From Plantimonas leprariae (GTDB taxonomy: Bacteria; Pseudomonadota; Alphaproteobacteria; Rhizobiales; Rhizobiaceae), in the NCBI RefSeq assembly GCF_008802405.1, contig NZ_VZDO01000006.1:1-64000 (forward strand): a stretch of DNA of 64,000 bases, read 5' to 3'. The position numbers were made by a program, and so were the translations under genes. This document shows, one piece after another, positions 9,579 through 17,862 of the stretch. How positions within the stretch are numbered: position 1 is the first letter of the stretch; each line of letters opens with the position of its first letter. The notes under the pieces are model-generated. The model was not told the DNA's origin. It saw only the letters and a program-made list of their open reading frames with translations, and searched no databases.

Positions 9579-11105
9579 TCAGCGGTCCAGCGGCATGTCG
9601 ATGGTGCAGTCGAGCCGGTTCCGGCCCAACGCGTAAGTCGTTTTGGCCTTCAGCGTGTAGGGCAGCGCTTCCTCGATCAACCTGCGTCCGTAGCCGCCTT
9701 CGCGCATCGGGCCGAGCGTTTCTTCAATTTCGGTTTCGATCCCCGTCTCCGTCCAGACCAACTGCAATCTCTGCTTGCCAGTTTCATCGGAGTACTCATT
9801 CCATCGGACAACAAGGGAGCCCCGGTCGGCGTATAATGCCCCGTACTTCACTGCGTTGGTCGCCAGTTCGTGCAGAGCCAGCGACAGCGTCTGCACGGCG
9901 GACTTGCGCAGCGCGACGGCATCGCCCTCGATCCGCACCCGGTCGCTCGACAGATCCGCACCGAGCGCATCGAGTTCCAGACGCACGACATCGCCCATGC
10001 CGATCGTCTCGTCGCCCTTGCGCGAGAACAGGCCCTGCACACGCGACAGCGCCTCCAGGCGTTCGGTGAAGCGGCCGCGAAAGTCGGCGAGCGAAGCACT
10101 GGAGGCCACAACCTGGCGCATAATCGTACCAACCACGCCGATCAGGTTGCGCGTCCGGTGTTGCAACTCGCCGACCATGAGCTGGAGCTCGGCTTCGCTC
10201 GTGCGCAATGTCTCCTCGATTTGCTTTTCCCTCGTCGCATCATGCCCGACGCCGCCGATGGCGACGACCCGTCCTTCGGCGTCGTGGATCGGAAAGTCGG
10301 TGTTGCGCAGCCAGCGGATCGCGCCATCGCGCGGACGCTGAACGCGGTACTCGAAGGTAATGCGCTCTCCGTCAACGACACGGCCGATGATGGATCGGGC
10401 TCGGTCCCTGTCCTCGGGCACGATGAGGTCGAGCCAGTTGCTGTAGTTGTTACCGGCCAGCGCCTCGTCGCGCGGCATGCCGTAGATCGTCTCGAAGGCC
10501 GGCGTCAGGTAGGTCCAGTTCAGCGTCTCGGCGTCACGGATCCAAAGTACATCGGTCGATGCCTCGCCGAACTCCTGTAATCGCCTCGCGCTCGCGACCG
10601 CGGCTTCTTTGGCTAGGTGCTCGGCGGTCACGTCCCGGCAGATCACCATCACGCCACCGACGCCTTTTGGCGCGGACGCTTCGTCGATCGGGCTGAAGCT
10701 GTAGGTCCACCAGACCGCCTGCAATTCGCCGTGCCGCGTCACCGGCACAAGCTGATCCTCGTGCCAGGTTGCCGGACCGCCAGCCATGACATCTGTGATT
10801 TGCGGGCCGATGACGTCCCAGATCTCCGCCCAAGTTTCCGCACCGGCCTGCCCGAGGGCGGCTGGATGACGCTCCGACCCCATCGTGTCGCGGTAGGCGT
10901 CGTTGTAGATCTGGGTCAGCTCCCGTCCCCACCAAATGAACATCGGGTGACGGGTGTTGAGCAGCAGCCTAGTCGCAACTCTTAGGCTCGTCGGCCAATC
11001 CGCGCTCGCACCGAGCGGCGTCTGCGACCAGTCGAGACGGCGGACGCGCTCGGCCATCTCGCCGTCGCCGGCCGGCCAATCGGATGGGATGTAATCGACC
11101 ACCAA
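9579..11105 (-). CDS. HWE-family sensor histidine kinase with two PAS domains
   Basis: 508 aa, soluble: no membrane helix. PAS-like regions lie at about 40-160 and 175-295, the second with a PAC end (FEYRVQRPRDGAIRWLRN). The HWE kinase core has the phospho-acceptor His316 (LQHRTRNL), His412 and Asn417 in HELATNAVKYG, and Trp451-x-Glu453 (VWTE) that gives the family its name. Start is TTG 11105 or GTG 11102. It sits 30 bp downstream of a single-domain receiver on the same strand, forming a two-component pair on the mobile element, opposite in direction to the replication operon. HWE kinases in this order often sense light or redox or feed the general stress pathway; the signal here is unknown. 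Confidence 0.9.
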   Translation of the reverse strand: MVVDYIPSDWPAGDGEMAERVRRLDWSQTPLGASADWPTSLRVATRLLLNTRHPMFIWWGRELTQIYNDAYRDTMGSERHPAALGQAGAETWAEIWDVIGPQITDVMAGGPATWHEDQLVPVTRHGELQAVWWTYSFSPIDEASAPKGVGGVMVICRDVTAEHLAKEAAVASARRLQEFGEASTDVLWIRDAETLNWTYLTPAFETIYGMPRDEALAGNNYSNWLDLIVPEDRDRARSIIGRVVDGERITFEYRVQRPRDGAIRWLRNTDFPIHDAEGRVVAIGGVGHDATREKQIEETLRTSEAELQLMVGELQHRTRNLIGVVGTIMRQVVASSASLADFRGRFTERLEALSRVQGLFSRKGDETIGMGDVVRLELDALGADLSSDRVRIEGDAVALRKSAVQTLSLALHELATNAVKYGALYADRGSLVVRWNEYSDETGKQRLQLVWTETGIETEIEETLGPMREGGYGRRLIEEALPYTLKAKTTYALGRNRLDCTIDMPLDR

Positions 11106-11135
11106 GATCCCGTTGTTGGGTACGGTTGCTACGCT

Positions 11136-11495
11136 TCAGTTCGCCAAGCCCAACGCTCGCACGATTTGCTCCTCGCTGAACGGCTTGACCACGAAACCGA
11201 GAGGCTGCCATGCAGGCTGCATCGCCTCTTCACGCCTATCAAAATGGACGGTCACAAACAGCGACCGCACGTCGAAGTCGTCGGAGAGGCGGCGAGCGGT
11301 CTGGATGCCATCGGTTCGGCCTGAGAGTGCGATGTCCATGATGGCAACGTCGACGGCCTCCCTGCCGGCCGTTTCGATAGCTGCTTCCATGGTAAAGACC
11401 ATGCCGATGACGCTGTGACCGGCATCCTCGATGATCATCGTTAGATGCAGAGCAATGATGGGCTCGTCCTCGACGATCAGAACACGCAGCGACAT
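11136..11495 (-). CDS. Single-domain response regulator (receiver only)
   Basis: 119 aa from ATG 11495, which has GGGGAAG upstream. It is a complete receiver: acidic Glu9/Asp10 (VEDE), phospho-acceptor Asp54 (AIMDIAL), Thr82 and Lys104 (VVKPF). No output domain, so it must act by protein-protein contact or as a phosphate sink. It is first in the receiver-kinase pair and is presumably phosphorylated by the adjacent HWE kinase. Confidence 0.92.
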   Translation of the reverse strand: MSLRVLIVEDEPIIALHLTMIIEDAGHSVIGMVFTMEAAIETAGREAVDVAIMDIALSGRTDGIQTARRLSDDFDVRSLFVTVHFDRREEAMQPAWQPLGFVVKPFSEEQIVRALGLAN

Positions 11496-11723
11496 GCAAG
11501 CTTCCCCAGCGTTGAGGATGGCCGCCATGCCGTCCGACGAAGACCAACGCGATATGTCGTAGTTTAGTCGACAGCTAGCTGTGCAATGTCAGCCCCAGCC
11601 CCGTTGCTAGCTAAACAATTGCATGGGCTCGTCCGTCCCGACTTCCGCTCATGACCAGACATGTCCAGTCCCTGGCGGCGCGATGACATGCTTTGATCCT
11701 CCTTACAAACGGAGGCATCCGGC

Positions 11724-11879
11724 ATGGCTTCGGCCCAACTCTTCCTGAACGGCGCGCGGGTGAACCGCGACTTCCGCGAGGCGCTGTTCGATGCCGCCAA
11801 CCGGGCGGGCGTGACGCCGAACGAGTTCTGCATCACCGCCGCTGCCGAGAAGCTGATGGCCGCGGATCGTCGCGACTAA
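11724..11879 (+). CDS. Tiny helical protein, 51 aa
   Basis: ATG 11724 with GGAGG 8 nt upstream. The protein reads as two amphipathic helices (NRDFREALFDAANRAGVTPN, then ITAAAEKLMAADR). No family recognised; the helix-turn-helix-like spacing could fit a small DNA-binding or adaptor protein. It is divergent from the receiver-kinase pair across a 230-bp spacer with an interrupted GTTTAG...GCTAGC / GCTAGC-TAAAC inverted repeat. Its stop overlaps the stop of the next, convergent gene. Confidence 0.6.
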   Translation: MASAQLFLNGARVNRDFREALFDAANRAGVTPNEFCITAAAEKLMAADRRD

Positions 11880-12151
11880 CGCACCACGCCCTTCTGTACA
11901 TGGCCGGTGAGGTCGAAAGTCAGCGCCTCCGTCAGAACTGACACATCACCGCCGAAGCGACGGATATCGGCTGCGCAAAGTTCGATCAGGCTGCGCCGCT
12001 TTGTTGATCGCGGCCCCCGTCTATCCGCCGGCATCTCGACCCACTGTTCCCAGCCCACGTACTCGCCGGCTGGCAGCAGGATGTCGTCGCCCAGATAGAG
12101 CGGTCGACCGACCCGGAAGACCCGCGGCTCCTGCATGATGTGGGAGAGCAT
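11876..12151 (-). CDS. Hypothetical protein, 91 aa
   Basis: ATG 12151 is preferred because GGAAGGA stands just before it; a reading from 12250 would be 124 aa. The sequence contains RVGRPLYLGDDILLPAGEYV and a C-terminal helix DLTGHVQKGVV. A small beta-rich domain is likely, but it was not recognised. Lies convergent to the 51-aa gene and divergent from the RHH gene. Confidence 0.5.
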   Translation of the reverse strand: MLSHIMQEPRVFRVGRPLYLGDDILLPAGEYVGWEQWVEMPADRRGPRSTKRRSLIELCAADIRRFGGDVSVLTEALTFDLTGHVQKGVVR

Positions 12152-12259
12152 TCGTCCTTCCGCTTCAACACCCGTTGCATCTGCTCGGTGAGCAGCAAAC
12201 ACCGTGCCAGCTGCTTCGGTGCGGCGAACACCTTTGATTTCACACAGCAAACGCGCTAT

Positions 12260-12273
12260 GTGGTATTATGATA
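12260..12273. promoter_or_regulatory. Palindromic operator candidate before the RHH gene
   Basis: GGTAT-TATG-ATACC, perfect 5-bp arms in an AT-rich patch, ending 4 bp before the Shine-Dalgarno of the RHH gene. Small RHH proteins typically bind such sites to repress their own promoter, so autoregulation is a reasonable inference. Confidence 0.45.
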
Positions 12274-12289
12274 CCGTATCGGAGGCGCG

Positions 12290-12444
12290 GCATGTCGCAA
12301 TTCCCGGAGTACCTTCAGATCCGAGCGCCGGCCGGTACGGCAAAAGCGTTGGAGGACGCAGCGGCGCGCGAGGGCAAACGGCCGGCGCAGATCGTTCGGG
12401 AGGCGTTGACCGCTCGCCTCGCTGATACGGCGCAGGCTGCCTGA
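12290..12444 (+). CDS. Ribbon-helix-helix (CopG/Arc-type) regulator, 51 aa
   Basis: ATG 12290, CGGAGG 6 nt upstream. Pattern: short beta strand YLQIRAPAG, helix A (TAKALEDAAAREG), turn KRPAQ and helix B (IVREALTARLADT), the standard RHH fold in which the strand reads DNA bases. It precedes the structural-type genes (12447 onwards) by 2 nt and may regulate them. It could alternatively be an orphan antitoxin, but no toxin gene follows. Confidence 0.8.
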
Positions 12445-12446
12445 CG

Positions 12447-14414
12447 ATGGCGCGGGTGGCGCGATCCGTCGCGGAGGTGATCGCGGGCGAGGCCGGCGGC
12501 CGGACCCGTGCGGCGCGCTACAACGACATGCGCCACATCGCCAGCGTCATCGCCAACCGTGCGGCGCAGCTCGGCGTAACGCCGGAACAGGTCGTCTCCC
12601 GCCAGTCCGAATTCAACGCCTACGGCAAGCGCATGCCGGGCGGCACGGCGGATCTCGTCGGCCTTGCCGAGGACGCGATGCGCGAGGTTCAAACGGCCGG
12701 CCCCGTCACCAGCGCCACCTTCTACGCAACGCCCGCCGCTAAAGGGAACCTGCCGAAGGGCCTGCAGCGCGAGACGAAGACCGCCAGCCACGTCTACTTC
12801 ACCGACCCGCAGAACCGTGCCGTCTACACCTCCGCGGGGCTGCGGACGCCGGCAGTCGCGGGCCGCGCGAAGCTCGGCAAGCCCGCCGACAGCTACGATG
12901 TCGCGAACCTGCCGACGCCGACGCCTCGGGACGTGACATTGGCGAGCACCATGCCGTCACGACCGATCACGCCGACGCCCGCTCCGCCGACGCAGGTTGC
13001 GTCCAACGGCGGCTTCGGCGGTCTCCTGTCCAGCCTTGCCGCCAACGTCGAAAGCGGCGCGGCCCGGCTCGGCGGCCTGATCGGCCCCAGCGCGGCGGCA
13101 GCGGCGGAACGGCCGGCACCGTCCTCAGCATCTCGCGGCATCCGCGGCCTTTTGGCCGGCACCAGCCTCGCCTCGATGCGATCGGTTCCGACAACCAGCG
13201 GCAACGAGCGGGCACGTGGGCTGGTCGCCTCGCTACCGGCCGCTGCGCCGATGTCGGCCGAGCGGGAAGAGAACGTTGCCGGCCGCCTCGCCAGCGCCTT
13301 TGCCGACGCGCCCGCCAGCGGTCGCACCAACCGCATTACATCGCCCGCCACCACCATGTCGCCCGAACAGGCCGCCAACGTCGCCGGCCGGCTTGATGCC
13401 GCCTTCTCCGGGCCGGCGGCAACGACAGCACCTGCGGCCCGGCCGGCGGCGCTGTCGCTCGTCTCGCCGGCCGCCGCCGCGACGATGCCGACGCCCTCGG
13501 CCGCGCCAGCCAATCCCTTCTCGGGCGGACTGCTGTCCGACGCGGCGATGAGCGCCATCAACAGCCGGCCGGCGGGGCTCCTGTCCGGCAACGAACGGGC
13601 GCGCTCGCTGCAACAGCCCGACCTACCGACCATGACGCCGAATCAGGCACTGGACGCCGACGTGGCGGAGCAGCGAGCTATCAACGATGCCCGGCGGCAA
13701 GCGGCCATCGATGCCGCCAAGCAGCCGCAGACGCAGCCGATGGCCCCGGCCACCCGACAGCCTGCCGTCCGCCAGCCCGCCGCGCCCGTTGCCGCTCTGC
13801 CGGCCCCGGTGACGGTCACGCCGCAGACGATGGACAGGCCCGCGACTGCCGCCCGCGCTCCGACCGAAGCGCAGACCCGAGCGAACGTCGAGGCCCGGAA
13901 CCCGCTGACGGGACAACCCGTATCGACCGGCCTCGGCCTTCCTTCCATTCCCGCGGCCCCGGCACCTGGCAGCGGCTTCGGTCGCTTGGCATCGAAAGCG
14001 GTCAGCCTCGTCAGCCCGGCGGCGGGCGGCTTGCTCGGCCTTGCCACTGGCGACGGCTCGTTCCGCAACCGCGACATCGGCCAGACGGTCGGCGGCCTGC
14101 TCGGCGCCATCGCCGCCGGCCCGATCGGTGGGCTGCTCGGCGGCTATCTCGGCAACCGGATCGGCAATTCGACCTACGGCACGCCATCGAACGCGGCCAG
14201 CGCGGCGCTGAACGCCGGTTGGGATGGGTTCAGCGGCATGACGAGCGCGCAGGCTGCGGCGGCCAGGAACGCAGCAAACGGCGGCGGAGGTGGTGGCGGG
14301 TTTGGCCTCGGTAGCCTGTTCAGTGGGAACAGGGCCCCGACCAACAGCAAGGCCGGCGGCTTCGGTGGGTTCTCGTCCGGCGCGTCCGGACCCGATGGCG
14401 GTAAGGTCAGATAG
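12447..14414 (+). CDS. SleB-type cell-wall hydrolase with long Ala/Pro-rich linker; phage-type lysin
   Basis: 655 aa. Residues about 1-135 resemble the hydrolase_2/SleB fold: VAEVIAGEAGGRTRAARYND, VIANRAAQLG, QFNAYGK-type segment (SEFNAYGKRMPGG) and ATFYATP. This enzyme class cleaves peptidoglycan. Residues 140-540 are low-complexity Ala/Pro/Thr with recurring units such as SGNERARGL and ENVAGRLASAF/ANVAGRLDAAF. The C-terminus is a glycine zipper (GGLLGAIAAGPIGGLLGGYL) likely to insert in membranes. No signal peptide. The layout suits a virion-associated lysin that locally opens the wall during DNA entry. It is followed 9 bp later by an ejection-type protein. Confidence 0.7.
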   Translation: MARVARSVAEVIAGEAGGRTRAARYNDMRHIASVIANRAAQLGVTPEQVVSRQSEFNAYGKRMPGGTADLVGLAEDAMREVQTAGPVTSATFYATPAAKGNLPKGLQRETKTASHVYFTDPQNRAVYTSAGLRTPAVAGRAKLGKPADSYDVANLPTPTPRDVTLASTMPSRPITPTPAPPTQVASNGGFGGLLSSLAANVESGAARLGGLIGPSAAAAAERPAPSSASRGIRGLLAGTSLASMRSVPTTSGNERARGLVASLPAAAPMSAEREENVAGRLASAFADAPASGRTNRITSPATTMSPEQAANVAGRLDAAFSGPAATTAPAARPAALSLVSPAAAATMPTPSAAPANPFSGGLLSDAAMSAINSRPAGLLSGNERARSLQQPDLPTMTPNQALDADVAEQRAINDARRQAAIDAAKQPQTQPMAPATRQPAVRQPAAPVAALPAPVTVTPQTMDRPATAARAPTEAQTRANVEARNPLTGQPVSTGLGLPSIPAAPAPGSGFGRLASKAVSLVSPAAGGLLGLATGDGSFRNRDIGQTVGGLLGAIAAGPIGGLLGGYLGNRIGNSTYGTPSNAASAALNAGWDGFSGMTSAQAAAARNAANGGGGGGGFGLGSLFSGNRAPTNSKAGGFGGFSSGASGPDGGKVR

Positions 14415-14423
14415 GAAATCACG

Positions 14424-16148
14424 ATGCCGGCCATAACCAACAACAGCCAGCAGCAACCAGCGACGGCCAATGCTCCAGACCTCGACCGCATCAAGCGCAA
14501 CGTTGCGAAGATGGTCGACATGGGAGCGCCTGAAGGCGATATCGACCTGTACATCGCCGAGGAAGGCGTGACGCTCGATGCCGTGAAGGCGCACAAGCTG
14601 CCGTCCGTGTCGTCGGCTCCTGCGACAGCCGGCGGAAGACCGCAGATCATCGACGTTCCGGGAATGGGGGAAGTCGAGTTCCCTGCCGGGATGAGCGATG
14701 CGGAGATGTCGGCCGCCGTTCGGCGGTCCATGTCTCAACAGCAGCCGCAGCCGCAAGCGGTCGGCGGCTATCGCGGCGACGTGAACGGCACCGGCGGTTC
14801 GACGCTGCTCGGTGCGCTCGACGGCATGTCCTTCGGCTTCGCAGACGAGATCGGCGCCGGCATCAGTGCCGGCGTGGATACCGGGCTGAATTACCTGACC
14901 GGCCGCCAAGGCAAAACCTACGAACAGCACCTTACCAAACTGCGAGGGCTTCAGGCGAACGCGCAGGAGAACCATCCGGTCGCCAACTTCGCCGGACAGG
15001 TCGGCGGCTCGCTGGCGCTGCCCGGTGGCGCAGCGAAGACGCTGAAGGGCGCGGTCGGTCAGGGCATCGCGGCCGGAGCTGCATATGGTGCTGGTAGCGC
15101 CGATGGAACTGCCGAAGACAGGGTGCTTGGAGCCGTGTTTGGTGGCGGTGCCGGCGCGGCGGGTTCAGTGGCCGCCCGCACAATAGGCAACGCCGTAGCG
15201 AGGGCTGGAGCACGTCGAGCGATCCCGACGACGGAAGCCTTGGAAGACGCCTCGCATGCGCTCTACGACGCCGCCGACGCGGCCAGCGTCGTGTTCCAGC
15301 CGAAGACAGTCAACAAGATGGTCGGCAACGCCAAGCTTGCCGCCGGCCGGCTGGATACGAACATCCGCCCCCGAACGGCCGGCGTCGTCGCCGAGTTCGA
15401 GGACAAAGCCGGACGGCCGATCGGACTGCGCGAGTTCGACGACCTCAGGAAGACCGTTACCCTGTCGATGGACGGCGCATCGAAAGAGGACGGGCGAACC
15501 CTCACGATCATCAAGCGGCAGTTGGACCACTTGGCCGACAACCTGACGGCATCGGATGTCGGTGGCAGCATCGAAGGGGTCGGGCACCTGAAGGAAGCAC
15601 GCCGCCTGTGGTCGATGAAGGCGAAGTCCGAGGACATCGGGCAGATGGTGGAGCGGGCCCGCACCACGGCGGCCGGCAACGGTTCGTTCGAGAACGCGCT
15701 TCGCAGCGAGTTCAAGGCGCTGGCGAAGAACGCCGACAAGCTGAAGCGCTTCTCGTCGGCCGAACAAAGCGCCATTCTCGGCGTGGCGCGCGGCGGCCTG
15801 GTGGTGAACTCGCTCCGGGTGCTCGGCAAGTTCTCGCCTGACAGCCCGTTCCTCGCGCTTCTCGGCTCCGGTGCGGCGCTCGGTGCCAGCGGCGGCATCG
15901 CGGCGGTCGGCGTCCCGCTCGCCGGCATGGGCGCGAAGACGGCAGCCACGGCTATGACGCGCGGCCGGGTGCGGGCGCTCGACGAGGTGATACGGTCGGG
16001 CGGTCAGACTGTCGGCGACATCGTTCGGCAGGGCCGGCTTGGTCAGGGCATCGGAGCGCCGGCCGCCGCGCGTGGGCAGGCTATCACCGACCGCGCGTTG
16101 CTTCCGCTCGCACTGACGGCAGCCGAACTGGAGGCGATGCGACGCTAG
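14424..16148 (+). CDS. Ejection/internal-virion-like glycine-rich protein
   Basis: 574 aa. The N-terminus has VPGMGEVEFPAGMSDAEMSA, a short module common in phage structural proteins. It is followed by DGMSFGFADEIGAGISAG and a Tyr-x-x-x-Leu-rich helix (YEQHLTKLRGLQANAQENHP), then Gly/Ala stretches (GQVGGSLALPG). The middle is helical; near residues 475-515 there are hydrophobic Gly/Ala segments able to span a membrane. In podovirus-type genomes proteins with this order are carried in the virion and delivered to the host envelope. No capsid or portal gene accompanies it here. It shares a CTAG stop overlap with the small minus-strand membrane gene. Confidence 0.6.
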   Translation: MPAITNNSQQQPATANAPDLDRIKRNVAKMVDMGAPEGDIDLYIAEEGVTLDAVKAHKLPSVSSAPATAGGRPQIIDVPGMGEVEFPAGMSDAEMSAAVRRSMSQQQPQPQAVGGYRGDVNGTGGSTLLGALDGMSFGFADEIGAGISAGVDTGLNYLTGRQGKTYEQHLTKLRGLQANAQENHPVANFAGQVGGSLALPGGAAKTLKGAVGQGIAAGAAYGAGSADGTAEDRVLGAVFGGGAGAAGSVAARTIGNAVARAGARRAIPTTEALEDASHALYDAADAASVVFQPKTVNKMVGNAKLAAGRLDTNIRPRTAGVVAEFEDKAGRPIGLREFDDLRKTVTLSMDGASKEDGRTLTIIKRQLDHLADNLTASDVGGSIEGVGHLKEARRLWSMKAKSEDIGQMVERARTTAAGNGSFENALRSEFKALAKNADKLKRFSSAEQSAILGVARGGLVVNSLRVLGKFSPDSPFLALLGSGAALGASGGIAAVGVPLAGMGAKTAATAMTRGRVRALDEVIRSGGQTVGDIVRQGRLGQGIGAPAAARGQAITDRALLPLALTAAELEAMRR

Positions 16149-16357
16149 TGGGCGTAGATCGCGAAGTAGAAGGCGGCAAGGAAGACAAGCAGTGGAGCCA
16201 ACATCCCTGCGTAGAGCATCAGCGGCGCATCGAGTTCGCGCCCGTCGCGCTCCATGCGGGAATAGGTCGACAGGCAGGTGAAGAACATGCCCCCGAGCAG
16301 GATGGCCCCGAGTACGGCGGCAAAGACGGTCCAGAACAGGCCGTGTTCCACGGTCAA
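16145..16357 (-). CDS. Small two-span membrane protein (holin-like topology)
   Basis: 70 aa from TTG 16357, with AAGGA 10 nt upstream; ends in TAG sharing a CTAG palindrome with the convergent gene's stop. Two hydrophobic segments (about 8-30, LFWTVFAAVLGAILLGGMFF, and about 48-68, MLYAGMLAPLLVFLAAFYF) are joined by a charged loop (SRMERDGRELD). This is class-II holin topology and it neighbours a cell-wall hydrolase, but it is on the opposite strand, so the holin label is only a suggestion. Confidence 0.5.
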   Translation of the reverse strand: MTVEHGLFWTVFAAVLGAILLGGMFFTCLSTYSRMERDGRELDAPLMLYAGMLAPLLVFLAAFYFAIYAH

Positions 16358-16408
16358 CGCTTCGTCCTTTCCACGCCGGCCGACGGCTCGAAAACGGGAG
16401 GTGCGCCG

Positions 16409-16936
16409 ATGATAGCTGAAACCGAGTCCGCCGCCAGCCGGGCGTTCGCCGATCAACAGGTGGCCGACGCGATCCGCGACGATGTGGGAACGTCAATCCT
16501 CGCCGGCCTGATGGGTATCTGGCTCGCGCGCCGGATATCCGTCTATGCCGCCTGCCGCGAAGTGCATTCGGCGCTGACACCATTGTCGGAAGGGTGGCTC
16601 CGCACCATCGCCGACTGGACGCAAACCGAGGAAGGGTTGGGAGCCGTTTCTCTGGAAGCCCATGTCGACGCCTTCATGGCGTCCTTTGCGGATCTGGAGG
16701 ACGAGGGGCGCGAACTGGCTGGCCGCGACATCTCCGAAAACGGGTTGCTGACGCTGCTCGACTGGATCGACTGGCAATGCTCCATCGCTGAAACCTATGC
16801 GCGGGGCAAAGCACAGGACCACGGCATGCCCGCCCATATCGGAACGCTCGCCGCAGCGGTGATCCGTGGGGCACTGCGGGACGAGGCGACCGCGCGGTAC
16901 GTCGCCGCGCACGGCGGCATCACGACGCTGCAGTAG
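16409..16936 (+). CDS. Hypothetical protein, 175 aa
   Basis: ATG 16409 with CGGGAGG 7 nt upstream. Helix-rich, acidic; a moderately hydrophobic segment at about 27-45 (GTSILAGLMGIWLARRIS) and many Trp residues. No recognised family. Part of the rightward run 16409-17850 with gaps of 1-25 bp. Confidence 0.6.
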   Translation: MIAETESAASRAFADQQVADAIRDDVGTSILAGLMGIWLARRISVYAACREVHSALTPLSEGWLRTIADWTQTEEGLGAVSLEAHVDAFMASFADLEDEGRELAGRDISENGLLTLLDWIDWQCSIAETYARGKAQDHGMPAHIGTLAAAVIRGALRDEATARYVAAHGGITTLQ

Positions 16937-16946
16937 GAGCATCGGT

Positions 16947-17198
16947 ATGAGCAACGCCATCAGCAACCGCATCACCAAGCTGGAAGAGCGCCACGCCGCC
17001 CGCCATCCGACGTGCCGCGTGTTCTCGACCATAGTCCGACAGGGACATGAGGCCGAGGACGAGGCGCAAGCCCTTACCACGGTCGGCCAGCATCCCGGGC
17101 CGGATGACATGATCGTCCGCCGCGTCATCGTGCCGTGCCCGGCCACCGAGGCGATGCCGGCCGATTTCATCCCGCGAGTGACAGGACCGAGGGGCTGA
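16947..17198 (+). CDS. Small coiled-coil protein, paralog of the next gene
   Basis: 83 aa, AGGAG 7 nt before the ATG. The N-terminal coiled-coil (NRITKLEERHAARHP) and the motif CRVFSTIVRQGHEAEDEAQA align with ENRVAKLEQR and GRVFMCTGRMGHEDEDRAEQ in the following gene, so the two are a tandem duplication. Proteins of this type are frequent, uncharacterised small phage proteins. Confidence 0.65.
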   Translation: MSNAISNRITKLEERHAARHPTCRVFSTIVRQGHEAEDEAQALTTVGQHPGPDDMIVRRVIVPCPATEAMPADFIPRVTGPRG

Positions 17199-17199
17199 G

Positions 17200-17406
17200 A
17201 TGGGAACGCTGGAAAACCGCGTGGCGAAGCTCGAACAGCGCAGCGGCACGGACTTGCCGCAGTACGGTCGCGTCTTCATGTGTACCGGCCGCATGGGCCA
17301 CGAGGATGAGGACAGGGCCGAACAGCTCGCCGAGATGGGCGTGGTGCAGCGTAACAATGATCTCGTAATTCAGCTTGTCGGCTATGCGAAGCCGCCGGCC
17401 GTTTGA
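17200..17406 (+). CDS. Small coiled-coil protein, paralog of the previous gene
   Basis: 68 aa, starting 1 nt after the previous stop. It keeps the coiled-coil (LENRVAKLEQR) and the Gly-His-Glu-x-Glu-Asp motif but has a different C-terminus (VVQRNNDLVIQLVGYAKPP). Divergence from its neighbour is large, so the duplication is not recent. Confidence 0.65.
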   Translation: MGTLENRVAKLEQRSGTDLPQYGRVFMCTGRMGHEDEDRAEQLAEMGVVQRNNDLVIQLVGYAKPPAV

Positions 17407-17430
17407 AAAACAATCAGAGGAAATCAAACG

Positions 17431-17850
17431 ATGGCGCGGGGTGGAGCCCGGGAAGGAGCGGGACGGCGGGCGGGCGCACCTAACCGGCGGACGGCCGAGA
17501 CAATGGCAAGCGTTGAGGCGTCTGGCCTGTCGCCGCTCGACTTCCTGACGAGCCTGTACCGCGACGAGACCGCCGACCTGAAAGACCGGGCGTGGGCGGC
17601 GAACGCCGTCGCGCCCTTCGTGCATCCGCGCCTCGCGCCGACGCAGCAGCGCATCACCATCGCGCTGCCGGACACCTCGACCGCGGACGGCGTTCGCGAT
17701 GCCATCGCTGCCGTGATCGAGGCTGTGTCCTACGGGGACTTATCGCCGGCCGAGGCGCAGCAGCTCGTCGCCGTCATCGAAACGCAGCGAAAGGCGATCG
17801 AAACCGCCGACATCCTGCCGAGGCTGGAGAAGCTGGAGGCGGCGAGGTGA
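17431..17850 (+). CDS. Terminase-small-subunit-like protein
   Basis: 139 aa. It begins with the basic GGAREGAGRRAGAPNRRTAE motif typical of the N-terminus of phage small terminase/DUF5681-type proteins. A helical segment with LDFLTSLYRDETADLKDRAW follows, and it ends with LSPAEAQQLVAVIETQRKAIE, a coiled helix. The small terminase recognises packaging sites on DNA. No large terminase is present in the window, so packaging would need a helper phage if this assignment is right. DUF5681-type proteins of unknown role share the same start, which limits confidence. Confidence 0.5.
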   Translation: MARGGAREGAGRRAGAPNRRTAETMASVEASGLSPLDFLTSLYRDETADLKDRAWAANAVAPFVHPRLAPTQQRITIALPDTSTADGVRDAIAAVIEAVSYGDLSPAEAQQLVAVIETQRKAIETADILPRLEKLEAAR

Positions 17851-17862
17851 AGCGAGCTCAAA

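Noticed and set aside
12880-14000. Repeated Ala/Pro tracts as a CRISPR or repeat array
   Set aside because: Repeats are in-frame low-complexity protein linker with irregular spacing; no direct-repeat/spacer structure. No CRISPR array seen anywhere.
16145-16357. Firm holin assignment
   Set aside because: Topology fits but it is transcribed against the hydrolase gene, so reported only as a two-span membrane protein.
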